Assembly (NCBI GenBank): GCA_950075865.1 | Contig: CATMVA010000013.1 | Span: forward strand, 16,405-80,404 | From: an uncultured Oscillospiraceae bacterium | GTDB taxonomy: Bacteria; Bacillota; Clostridia; Oscillospirales; Oscillospiraceae | Length of the DNA stretch: 64,000 bases | Direction of reading: 5' to 3' | Shown here: piece after piece, positions 54,838-64,000 of the stretch | Position numbering within the stretch: the stretch's first letter is position 1 | Layout of the letters: each line of letters starts with the position of its first letter | Program-made: the position numbers and the translations under genes | The notes under the pieces: model-generated | Database searches by the model: none | The model's input: only the letters and a program-made list of their open reading frames with translations | Told to the model about the DNA's origin: nothing

Positions 54838-55677
54838 ATGGCGTTGCAGATCATCCGATCCATCAATACGAGCGCCGCCATCGGCCTGGACAGCGGGGGC
54901 CACGAGGTGGTCCTTCTGGGCAAGGGCATTGGCTTCCCCAAGACCCCCTACGAGCTGGGAGACCTGTCGGTCATCGACCGCAGCTTCTACGACGTGGACC
55001 CCCGGTATCTCGATATGCTCTCCAGTCTCCAGCAGCCTGTGCTCATGGCCAGCGCCGACCTGGTGGAGCAGGCCGAGGTCAACCTGGAATGTCCCCTGAA
55101 TCCCAACCTGCCCTTCACTCTGGCTGACCACCTGCAGTTTGCCATGGAGCGGGTGGCCAGGGGCATCGACCTGACCGCCCCCCTGGCTTACGACGTCAAG
55201 CACCTCTACCCCAAGGAGTACGAGCTGGGCGAGCTGGCCCTGGACATCTTCCAGGACTACACCGGCTCCCGCCTTCCCGACAGCGAAGCGGTGACCATCG
55301 CCCTCCATCTGATCAACGCCGAGGCCGAGACCGGGGACGAGCACAGGGTCTCGGCTATGCTCCAGGTCATCTCCGAGGTGGACGAGATCGTGGAGCGGAA
55401 GCTGGCCTTCAAGCTGGACAAGGAAAGTTACAGCTACAGCCGTTTCGCCATGCACCTGCGCTACCTGATCCAACGGCTCTCCTCAGGCACCCCGGTGGAA
55501 AACATCGGCGGCACCATGCTCAAACCCCTGGCCAACGAATACCCCGACATCTACATGTGTGCTCTGGCCGTCCGGGACCACCTGAAAAAGAACTACGGCT
55601 GGCACTGCAATGACGAGGAGACCCTCTACCTCATGCTCCACATCAACCGGGTGCGGGAGAAGGAGCAAAACAAATAG
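54838..55677 (+). CDS. BglG/LicT-type transcription antiterminator, module 1
   Basis: A 279-residue RNA-binding regulator controlled by PTS phosphorylation. The N-terminal CAT domain (1-55) has IRSINTSAAIGLDSGG and LLGKGIGFPKTP; the usual NNN triplet is altered. Two PRD domains follow with all four regulatory histidines: LADHLQFAMER, IALHLINAE, RFAMHLRYLIQR and LMLHINRV. Start at 54838 follows GGGAGG. It should read the RATs at 54673 and 55693 and let transcription pass into its own EIIBC gene. Confidence 0.93.
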   Translation: MALQIIRSINTSAAIGLDSGGHEVVLLGKGIGFPKTPYELGDLSVIDRSFYDVDPRYLDMLSSLQQPVLMASADLVEQAEVNLECPLNPNLPFTLADHLQFAMERVARGIDLTAPLAYDVKHLYPKEYELGELALDIFQDYTGSRLPDSEAVTIALHLINAEAETGDEHRVSAMLQVISEVDEIVERKLAFKLDKESYSYSRFAMHLRYLIQRLSSGTPVENIGGTMLKPLANEYPDIYMCALAVRDHLKKNYGWHCNDEETLYLMLHINRVREKEQNK

Positions 55678-55692
55678 AAACATCAGCCCGCC

Positions 55693-55727
55693 AACGGCGT
55701 GTGATCCCTATTGGGGGAGCGTGACCC
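55693..55727 (+). promoter_or_regulatory. RAT-like antiterminator element 2 (class A)
   Basis: CGG, a GTGTGAT-type 5' loop, CCC-TATT-GGG upper stem, GCGTGA 3' loop, CCCG. The 3' part overlaps the 5' arm of the terminator at 55724, so the two folds exclude each other. Confidence 0.7.
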
Positions 55728-55777
55728 GTGGCGTACCAGGGGCCCCATAGGCCCCCCGGTATGCCGCGGGCATTTTT
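55724..55777 (+). terminator. RAT-controlled terminator before EIIBC-1
   Basis: Stem ACCCGTGGCGTACCAGGGGCC against GGCCCCCCGGTATGCCGCGGG with small mismatches, then CATTTTTATCC. Confidence 0.85.
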
Positions 55778-55844
55778 ATCCTTTTGGTGTTTCTGCCGGG
55801 CGCGCGACCGGCAGTACATAAAAATTCAGACAAGGAGGACCCAT

Positions 55845-57482
55845 ATGGAAGAAAAGCGGACCGAACTGCTGGAGCAGATCTTACCCCTTGTGGGCGGCGA
55901 AAGCAACGTCACCCGCCGCAGCTTTGCCGGGAAGGCGCTGTACGTCACGCTGAAGGACCGCAGCGCCGCCGACTTAGAGGCCCTCCGGGCTCTGGACGGC
56001 GTCACCGGGGTGGAGCTGACCCACGGGAGACTGAAACTTGGCCTGACAGAACCATATTTAGAGGAGGAGAATCAAATGGCAGACAACAAAAAAATTGCCC
56101 AGGATATCCTGGAAGCTGTCGGCGGCAAGGGGAATGTAACCTCCGCCACCCACTGTATGACCCGGCTCCGCCTGACCCTGGCCGATGCCGCCAAGGCCCC
56201 CGAGGAGGCCGTTAAGAACGTCACCGGCGTCCTGGGCGTGGTCCAGGCCGGCGGCCAGTATCAGATCATCGTGGGCCAGAACGTGCCCAAGGTCTATACC
56301 GAATTCTGCAAGCTCACCGGCTTGGCCGCTCAGGAGGCCATCCAGGAGAATCTTGACGGCCCCAAGGAGAAGCTGACCCCCAAGAAGATCGGCGGCAATA
56401 TTCTTAACTACATGGCGGGCTCCATGACCCCGTTGATCCCCATCATGATGGCCGCCGGTATGCTGAAGATGGTGCTGGTCGTTTTCGGCGACCTGCTCCA
56501 TGTGCTTCCGTCGGAAAGCGATCTTTATATCCTGCTGAACTTCATCTACGACGCCGGCTTTAAGTTTATGCCCGTCTTCGTGGGTTACCATGCCGCCAAG
56601 CGGATCGGCATGACCCCCACCATGGGTCTCTATCTGGGCGCCATTCTGATCGCGCCCGCCTTTGTGTCCATGGTGTCTGCCGGCACCCCCTTTACCATTC
56701 TCGGCATCGCAGTCACCATGAAGGATTATCATTCCAGCGTGCTGCCCGTTATGCTGGTGGTGGCCATCGCCTCCCCCATTGAAAGGCTGTGGAAAAAGAT
56801 CATTCCCGATTCCCTCTCCACCATCTTTGTACCCACCCTGACTATCGCCCTCGCCGCTCCCATCGGTCTGCTGATCGCCGCTCCCGCCGGATATATCGCG
56901 GGCGACTATCTGGGCATTGTTCTCCAGTGGATCGCCGACCACCTTGGCTTTGTGGGTCTGGCCATCATTGCCGCCCTGTGGGAATATCTGGTCATGACCG
57001 GTATGCACGTGGTCCTTGTTATGCCCGCCATGATGAATATTATGGGCGGCGGCGTGGACCCGGTGATCTTTGTGGCCGGTAAGGTGGCTACCTTTGCCGC
57101 CTGCGGCATGGCTCTGGGCACCTTCCTGCGAATGAAGAACAAGGAGGAGAAGTCCGCTGCTGCCGGCTTTTTCATCTCCGGCCTCATCGGCGGTGTCACC
57201 GAGCCCGTCCTCTACGGCATCGGCCTGAAGTACAAGCGGCCTTTTATCGCCATGAGCATCGGCGGCCTAGTAGGCGGCGCTTGGAATGGCATCATGCACG
57301 TTACCGCCAATCTGCTGGCCTCTTCCAACTTCCTCGGGATCCTTGCCTTCTCGGGCAGTACATCCGGCAACCTGATCAACGGCACCATCGGCTGCTGCTT
57401 GGGTCTGATCGTGTCCACTGTCTGTACCTACCTCTTTGGTTACAGCAAGGAGGAGATCGAGACCGGCAAGCCCCGGACCTGA
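55845..57482 (+). CDS. PTS EIIBC, beta-glucoside family, with extra N-terminal EIIB-like domain
   Basis: A 545-residue sugar transporter. Residues 78-160 are a normal EIIB (GGKGNVTSATHCMTRLRLTL, phospho-Cys104) and about 190-545 a ten-segment EIIC. Before them, residues 1-76 look like a second EIIB (GGESNVTRRSFAGKALYVTL), but with no Cys at the active site. AAGGAGG precedes 55845. A second strong site, AGAGGAGGAG, precedes an in-frame ATG at 56076 that would give a plain 468-residue EIIBC. No EIIA domain is attached. Likely imports aryl- or beta-glucosides for the GH1 enzyme at 58464. Confidence 0.92.
   Translation: MEEKRTELLEQILPLVGGESNVTRRSFAGKALYVTLKDRSAADLEALRALDGVTGVELTHGRLKLGLTEPYLEEENQMADNKKIAQDILEAVGGKGNVTSATHCMTRLRLTLADAAKAPEEAVKNVTGVLGVVQAGGQYQIIVGQNVPKVYTEFCKLTGLAAQEAIQENLDGPKEKLTPKKIGGNILNYMAGSMTPLIPIMMAAGMLKMVLVVFGDLLHVLPSESDLYILLNFIYDAGFKFMPVFVGYHAAKRIGMTPTMGLYLGAILIAPAFVSMVSAGTPFTILGIAVTMKDYHSSVLPVMLVVAIASPIERLWKKIIPDSLSTIFVPTLTIALAAPIGLLIAAPAGYIAGDYLGIVLQWIADHLGFVGLAIIAALWEYLVMTGMHVVLVMPAMMNIMGGGVDPVIFVAGKVATFAACGMALGTFLRMKNKEEKSAAAGFFISGLIGGVTEPVLYGIGLKYKRPFIAMSIGGLVGGAWNGIMHVTANLLASSNFLGILAFSGSTSGNLINGTIGCCLGLIVSTVCTYLFGYSKEEIETGKPRT
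56060..56078 (+). promoter_or_regulatory. Internal SD and start in the EIIBC-1 gene
   Basis: AGAGGAGGAG followed 6 nt later by ATG (56076), in frame with the long form and exactly at the start of the normal EIIB domain. Confidence 0.65.
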
Positions 57483-57495
57483 TCCTACCTCCCCA

Positions 57496-57520
57496 CCGCC
57501 CCCGGCATGGCCGGGGGCGG
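57496..57520 (+). terminator. Intercistronic hairpin after EIIBC-1
   Basis: 11-bp stem CCGCCCCCGGC/GCCGGGGGCGG with an ATG loop, then TCCCCTTT. A weak terminator or mRNA-stability element between EIIBC-1 and the deacetylase gene. Confidence 0.65.
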
Positions 57521-57556
57521 TCCCCTTTCAAAATCTGGCGACAGGAGAGATCGTAA

Positions 57557-58321
57557 ATGGACAAGATCAAGCTGCTGATCCGTTCCGATGACTTGGGCTA
57601 CTCCGAGGCGGTGAACTATGGTCTGGAGAAGGCCCTCCGCTTCGGCATGACCAAAAGCGTAGGCCTCATGCCCAACATGCCCGCCGCCCCTCATGGGGTT
57701 GCTTTGGTAAAGGATCTGGACATCTGCCTGGGCCAGCACACCAACATCTGCGTGGGCAAACCGGTCAGCGATCCCGCCCGTATCCCCTCCATGCTCTCCC
57801 CCAACGGGGAGTTCAAGCCCAGCCGGGAATACCGCGCCGCCACCGAGGATTTCGTGGTGCTGGAGGAGGCCATCCTTGAGGTGGAGGCCCAGTACCACCG
57901 CTTCAAGGAACTGGTGGGCCGGGAGCCCGGCTACTTCGAGGGCCACGCCGTCCGCAGCCCCAACTTCATCAAGGCCATGGAGATCGTGGCCGACAGCCAC
58001 GGCCTGAAGTTCAGCGGTATGTATATGCCCGGGGTCCCCACCGCCCGGGTGGGCAAGGGGGAGACCTACCGCTGCATGATGAACAGCATGGCCCCCGACT
58101 ACGACGCCGTCCAGTCCCTCAAGGACGCCGTCCTCAGCGCCAAGACCGACCTGCCCAGCATCTACGTCTGCCATCCCGGCTACGTGGACGACTACCTGAT
58201 GCGGACCAGCTCCCTGAACCTCAACCGCACCAAGGAGGTGGCCATGCTCACCGACCCGGCCGTAAAGGCCTGGTTGGAGGACCATAATGTGGAGCTCATC
58301 ACCTACGACGACATAAAATAA
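57557..58321 (+). CDS. YdjC/ChbG-family carbohydrate deacetylase
   Basis: A 254-residue metal-dependent deacetylase. It opens LIRSDDLGYSEAVNYG with the catalytic/metal Asp pair, then LGQHTNI (metal His), FEGHAVRSP and CHPGYVDDYL. ChbG removes one acetyl from chitobiose-6-P or chitotriose-6-P so the next enzyme can act. Placement between a PTS and a 6-phospho-glycosidase fits a role on phosphorylated N-acetylated disaccharides, so the module may handle chitobiose-like sugars as well as glucosides; that is inference. Confidence 0.9.
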   Translation: MDKIKLLIRSDDLGYSEAVNYGLEKALRFGMTKSVGLMPNMPAAPHGVALVKDLDICLGQHTNICVGKPVSDPARIPSMLSPNGEFKPSREYRAATEDFVVLEEAILEVEAQYHRFKELVGREPGYFEGHAVRSPNFIKAMEIVADSHGLKFSGMYMPGVPTARVGKGETYRCMMNSMAPDYDAVQSLKDAVLSAKTDLPSIYVCHPGYVDDYLMRTSSLNLNRTKEVAMLTDPAVKAWLEDHNVELITYDDIK

Positions 58322-58332
58322 GCGGTCGAAAG

Positions 58333-58391
58333 AGACAGAGGGACGGTTCTTCTGTCCCGCCCTTTGGGGCAGAAGAACCGTCCCTCTGTCT
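58333..58391. repeat. Perfect 22-bp hairpin element
   Basis: Arms 58333-58354 and 58370-58391 (starting AGACAGAGGGACGGTTCTTC) are exact complements around a 15-nt loop. It follows the deacetylase stop by 11 nt and could also terminate that transcript. Confidence 0.85.
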
Positions 58392-58400
58392 TGACCAAGG

Positions 58401-58429
58401 TTGACCTACCGGGAGAAATATGATAAAAT
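58401..58429 (+). promoter_or_regulatory. Promoter of the GH1 gene of module 1
   Basis: -35 TTGACC (58401-58406), 17-nt spacer, -10 TAAAAT (58424-58429). Suggests that GH1 can be transcribed apart from the RAT-controlled unit. Confidence 0.7.
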
Positions 58430-58451
58430 AAAATGGTTAACATTTTGATAA

Positions 58452-59903
<1,452 letters not shown>

Positions 59904-59911
59904 CCCCCTCA

Positions 59912-59937
59912 GCGGCCCTCCCGAGCGGGAGGGCCGC
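59912..59937 (+). terminator. Terminator of the GH1 gene
   Basis: 11-bp stem GCGGCCCTCCC/GGGAGGGCCGC with a GAGC loop; CGCTTTTTT tail. Confidence 0.92.
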
Positions 59938-59956
59938 CGCTTTTTTCTCTTTTCGC

Positions 59957-59984
59957 TTGACAAACCGTAAAAAAGTGATAGTCT
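59957..59984 (+). promoter_or_regulatory. Candidate promoter of the AEC transporter gene
   Basis: Consensus -35 TTGACA (59957-59962) with a weak -10 TAGTCT after 16 nt. Confidence 0.45.
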
Positions 59985-60031
59985 TAGGAAAACTTGACAC
60001 CAGCCTTTTCCAATCAAAGGAGTGACCGCCC

Positions 60032-60952
60032 ATGACCCTTCCCCTCACCGTCCTAAAGCAGACCCTCACAATGGCCCTCTACATCACCATGGGCTTTGTC
60101 CTCTTCAAGAGCAAAAAGATCACCCTGGCCGGCAGCAAGGACCTGGCCACCCTCCTGCTGTGGCTGGTGGTACCCGCCATGCTCATCAACAGCTTCTGCG
60201 TCCCCTATTCCCAGGAAAAGCTCCGGGAGTTCGGCGTCAGCTTCCTGATGGGCCTTCTGGCCCTGCTCCTCTCCATGGCCGTGGCCGCCCTCCTTTTCCG
60301 GAAGGACGCTCTGGAGAATCTGGCCGTGGCCTTCTCCAATGCCGCCTTCATGGGCATCCCCCTGGTGCGCCAAAGCCTGGGGGAGGAGGCCGTCTTCTAC
60401 CTGGTGGGCTTCGTGGCCGCCCTCAACCTCTTTCAGTGGTGCTACGGCCTCTTTCTCCTGGGCGGACCGAAGAGCAAGAGGAGCTGGAGGGGCGTCCTGG
60501 CCTCCCCCGTGGTCCTGGGCAGTCTCATCGGCTTTCTGATCTTCGTCACCGGTTTGGGGAACAAGCTCCCCGGTGTGGTGGACGGTGCTCTCAAGGGGGT
60601 GGCCGCCGTCAACGCCCCCCTGGCCATGATCGTTCTGGGGGTCTACCTGGCCCAGACCCAGCTGACAAGCCTGATCACCACCCCCCGGCTCTATCTCCTC
60701 AGCGGCGTGCGTCTGGTCCTCATCCCCCTGGCCACCCTGGGGGTCTTCACCCTTCTGCCCGCCCCCAACGCCATCCGGCTGACCCTCCTGATCGCCGCCT
60801 CGGCCCCCATCGGCTCCAACGCGGCAGTCTACGCCCAGATTTACGGCCGGGACTACCCCTATGCCTGCACGGCAGTGGCCCAGAGCACCGCCCTGTCCAT
60901 CCTGACCCTCCCCCTGATGGTCACCCTGGCCCAGTGGGCCTGGGGTATGTGA
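60032..60952 (+). CDS. AEC-family (auxin efflux carrier-like) transporter
   Basis: A 306-residue membrane protein with about ten segments in two halves: VLKQTLTMALYITMGFVLFK at the start, LLLWLVVPAMLINSFC, NAAFMGIPLVRQSLG and the mid-protein SLIGFLIFVTGL. AEC proteins move organic acids and other small anions. It stands alone between the two glucoside modules with its own promoter and terminator; the link to sugar use is unclear. Confidence 0.9.
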   Translation: MTLPLTVLKQTLTMALYITMGFVLFKSKKITLAGSKDLATLLLWLVVPAMLINSFCVPYSQEKLREFGVSFLMGLLALLLSMAVAALLFRKDALENLAVAFSNAAFMGIPLVRQSLGEEAVFYLVGFVAALNLFQWCYGLFLLGGPKSKRSWRGVLASPVVLGSLIGFLIFVTGLGNKLPGVVDGALKGVAAVNAPLAMIVLGVYLAQTQLTSLITTPRLYLLSGVRLVLIPLATLGVFTLLPAPNAIRLTLLIAASAPIGSNAAVYAQIYGRDYPYACTAVAQSTALSILTLPLMVTLAQWAWGM

Positions 60953-60966
60953 ACGCCTAAAACCAC

Positions 60967-61001
60967 AAAAAAGACCTCTCCCGATGGGAGAGGTCTTTTT
61001 T
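60967..61001 (+). terminator. Terminator of the AEC gene
   Basis: Perfect 16-bp stem AAAAAAGACCTCTCCC with its complement, GAT loop, T6. Confidence 0.93.
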
Positions 61002-61067
61002 GCGCCGAAGACACCAAGTCGTCGTTTTGCCCAAAAAACGGGGCAAAAAATTGTACAAATCTCCAAG

Positions 61068-61096
61068 TAGACAAATTGTGAATTTTCTGTTACCAT
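61068..61096 (+). promoter_or_regulatory. Promoter of beta-glucoside module 2
   Basis: -35 TAGACA (61068-61073), 17-nt spacer, -10 TACCAT (61091-61096). The RAT begins 13 nt later. Confidence 0.55.
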
Positions 61097-61108
61097 ATTC
61101 ATGTCAAT

Positions 61109-61140
61109 AAGGACTGTCACTCCTCGGGAGGCATTACCTT
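61109..61140 (+). promoter_or_regulatory. RAT antiterminator element 3 (class B, canonical)
   Basis: AAGGA-CTGTCA-CTCC-TC-GGGAGG-CATTA-CCTT: lower stem AAGG/CCTT, upper stem CTCC/GGAG and two asymmetric loops, close to the LicT/SacY target consensus. Confidence 0.8.
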
Positions 61141-61183
61141 ATCCCCTTTTCGTGGGGTTTGGTATGCGCCGGGGTATTTTTTT
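61134..61183 (+). terminator. Putative leader terminator, module 2
   Basis: TACC/GGTA and CCCC/GGGG stems (61135-61164) use the RAT 3' arm; a run of seven T follows at 61176-61183 after a short gap. The fold is weaker than at the other RATs. Confidence 0.45.
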
Positions 61184-61208
61184 ACCCGCCGGGAGGAGGT
61201 GGAGGGTC

Positions 61209-62048
61209 TTGAAGGCCATCAAGAAGCTCAACAACAACTTTGCCCTCTGCCTGGACAGCAGCGGGGTGGAGATGATCGCCTACGGCCGGGGCATCGGCTT
61301 CGGCCAGTTCCCCTGCGAGGTGGACCTGGAGAAGCTGGACGGCACCTACTACAACGTGGACCCCCAGCTCATGGGCATGATCGCCGAGATGGACGACCGT
61401 CTCTTCCACATCTCCGGGCAGGTCATCCGCTTCGCCCAGCAGATCACGGGCAAGCCCATCCCCAATAACTTCGTCTTCTCCCTCACCGACCACATCCAGT
61501 TCGCCATCGAGCGGCAGAAGAAAAATATCCACGTAAAAATGCCCTTCGCCTACGAGATCGAACATCTCTACGAGAAGGAGTTCCGAATCGGAACCTTTGC
61601 TCTTAAACGGCTCAAGGAGGAGCTGAAGGTCTTCCTCCCCAAGGAGGAGGCCACCGGCATCGCCCTCCACTTCATCAACAACTACCAGCAGTATTCCGCC
61701 GAGACCGCCACCACGGAATTTGAGGACCTGCTGGAGCAGGTCCTCTTGATGATCGAGGATCATCAAGACCTCACCATCGACCGCGCCTCCTACGACTGCT
61801 ACCGCTTCTCCATGCACCTTCGGTACTTCATGAAGCGGGCGGGCGAAGGAGCCCTCTACACCGGCGCCGGGGAGGATGAGCTTTACCAGCACATGAAAGC
61901 CGACTACCCCGACATCTATGAGACTATGACCACCATACAGGGCTATCTGGAAACGGCCCTCCACATCCATTGCTCCACCGAAGAACAGCTCTACCTCATG
62001 ATCCACATCAACCGGCTCTGCACCAAAGAGGACTGTCACCGCCAGTAA
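61209..62048 (+). CDS. BglG/LicT-type transcription antiterminator, module 2
   Basis: A 279-residue antiterminator with the canonical CAT start: KAIKKLNNNFALCLDSSG with the NNN triplet, then YGRGIGFGQFP. Both PRDs keep their histidines: LTDHIQFAIERQ, IALHFINN, FSMHLRYFMKR and LMIHINRL. It begins at TTG (61209) behind AGGAGGTGGAGG; there is no fitting ATG. Its last codons (CTKEDCHRQ) overlap the next RAT. Confidence 0.92.
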   Translation: MKAIKKLNNNFALCLDSSGVEMIAYGRGIGFGQFPCEVDLEKLDGTYYNVDPQLMGMIAEMDDRLFHISGQVIRFAQQITGKPIPNNFVFSLTDHIQFAIERQKKNIHVKMPFAYEIEHLYEKEFRIGTFALKRLKEELKVFLPKEEATGIALHFINNYQQYSAETATTEFEDLLEQVLLMIEDHQDLTIDRASYDCYRFSMHLRYFMKRAGEGALYTGAGEDELYQHMKADYPDIYETMTTIQGYLETALHIHCSTEEQLYLMIHINRLCTKEDCHRQ

Positions 62049-62062
62049 GGCGGGCATTACCT
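62029..62062 (+). promoter_or_regulatory. RAT antiterminator element 4 (class B)
   Basis: GAGGA-CTGTCA-CCGCC-AGTAA-GGCGG-GCATTA-CCTC. Same loops as the element at 61109. It overlaps the 3' end of the antiterminator gene. Confidence 0.82.
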
Positions 62063-62118
62063 CCCAAACAAGGCGAACGTGCAAGGACTTTGCGCGCTCT
62101 CTTGTAGGGAGGTTTTTA
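62060..62118 (+). terminator. RAT-controlled terminator before EIIBC-2
   Basis: ACCTCCC and ACAAG pair with CTTGT and GGGAGGT, T5 tail; the 5' arm is the end of RAT 4, so antiterminator binding would block it. Confidence 0.8.
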
Positions 62119-62187
62119 TTTGGTATTTCTCCCGGGGAACGCGCGCTCCGGGTCAAATATAGAAAAATTCCGAGAGGAGAAAAAGTT

Positions 62188-64000
<1,813 letters not shown>

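Overview
The window is GC-rich (strongly G/C at third codon positions), with strong Shine-Dalgarno sites and an attenuator-rich, low-GC-Firmicutes-type gene set: PolC, a SigK-type sporulation sigma factor, a FtsK/SpoIIIE translocase next to a TepA-like protease, SLH surface proteins, DUF951, DUF4364 and CmpB-type membrane proteins. This fits a high-GC member of the Clostridia, most likely Oscillospiraceae (Flavonifractor/Pseudoflavonifractor-like). The assignment is by gene content only.

Layout. 1-15 kb is a minus-strand housekeeping block: pcrA (partial), mnmA, polC, a lipoprotein, a tandem acetyltransferase, then ispG-rseP-dxr-cdsA-uppS-frr-pyrH (isoprenoid, undecaprenyl, phospholipid and translation genes). 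15-29 kb is mixed: a ZIP transporter, DUF951, an S1 protein, rarA, an amidohydrolase, nth, an ECF sigma/anti-sigma pair, a GH25-LysM lysozyme, a HAD phosphatase, tsaE-tsaB-upp and a SEDS (FtsW/RodA) gene. 29.3-31.1 kb is a scar of broken genes: a minus-strand relic, a 5'-truncated flavodoxin-ferredoxin and a MATE N-terminus. It is followed by a hairpin that pairs with the ribosome binding site of an SLH protein gene. 32-41 kb holds SUFU, VanZ, tRNA-Arg, ftsK, uppP, a tepA-like gene, a cluster of DnaA-box-like sites, a CmpB-type protein, DUF4364 and a dus gene.

42-54 kb carries ptsH-ptsI (general PTS), a modular protein that seems to start at AUC, a PerR-like regulator with rubrerythrin, and a 1307-residue beta-helix/SLH surface protein behind a cyclic-di-GMP-I riboswitch. 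Then come tRNA-Ser, a lipoprotein, sigK preceded by two strong palindromes, a GNAT protein and a DivIVA-like protein.

54.6-64 kb is the most distinctive part: two parallel beta-glucoside modules. Each runs promoter, RAT antiterminator site, BglG/LicT-type antiterminator gene, second RAT plus terminator, PTS EIIBC, and GH1 6-phospho-beta-glucosidase. The first module also has a YdjC/ChbG deacetylase, and an AEC transporter gene follows it. The RAT sites fall into two sequence classes, one per module, which suggests insulated cognate antiterminator-RNA pairs. EIIBC of module 1 has an extra Cys-less EIIB-like domain ahead of an internal start with its own strong ribosome binding site. Both modules would draw phosphate from the EI/HPr pair at 42 kb; that HPr lacks the usual regulatory Ser46. 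No EIIA domain is seen in the window.
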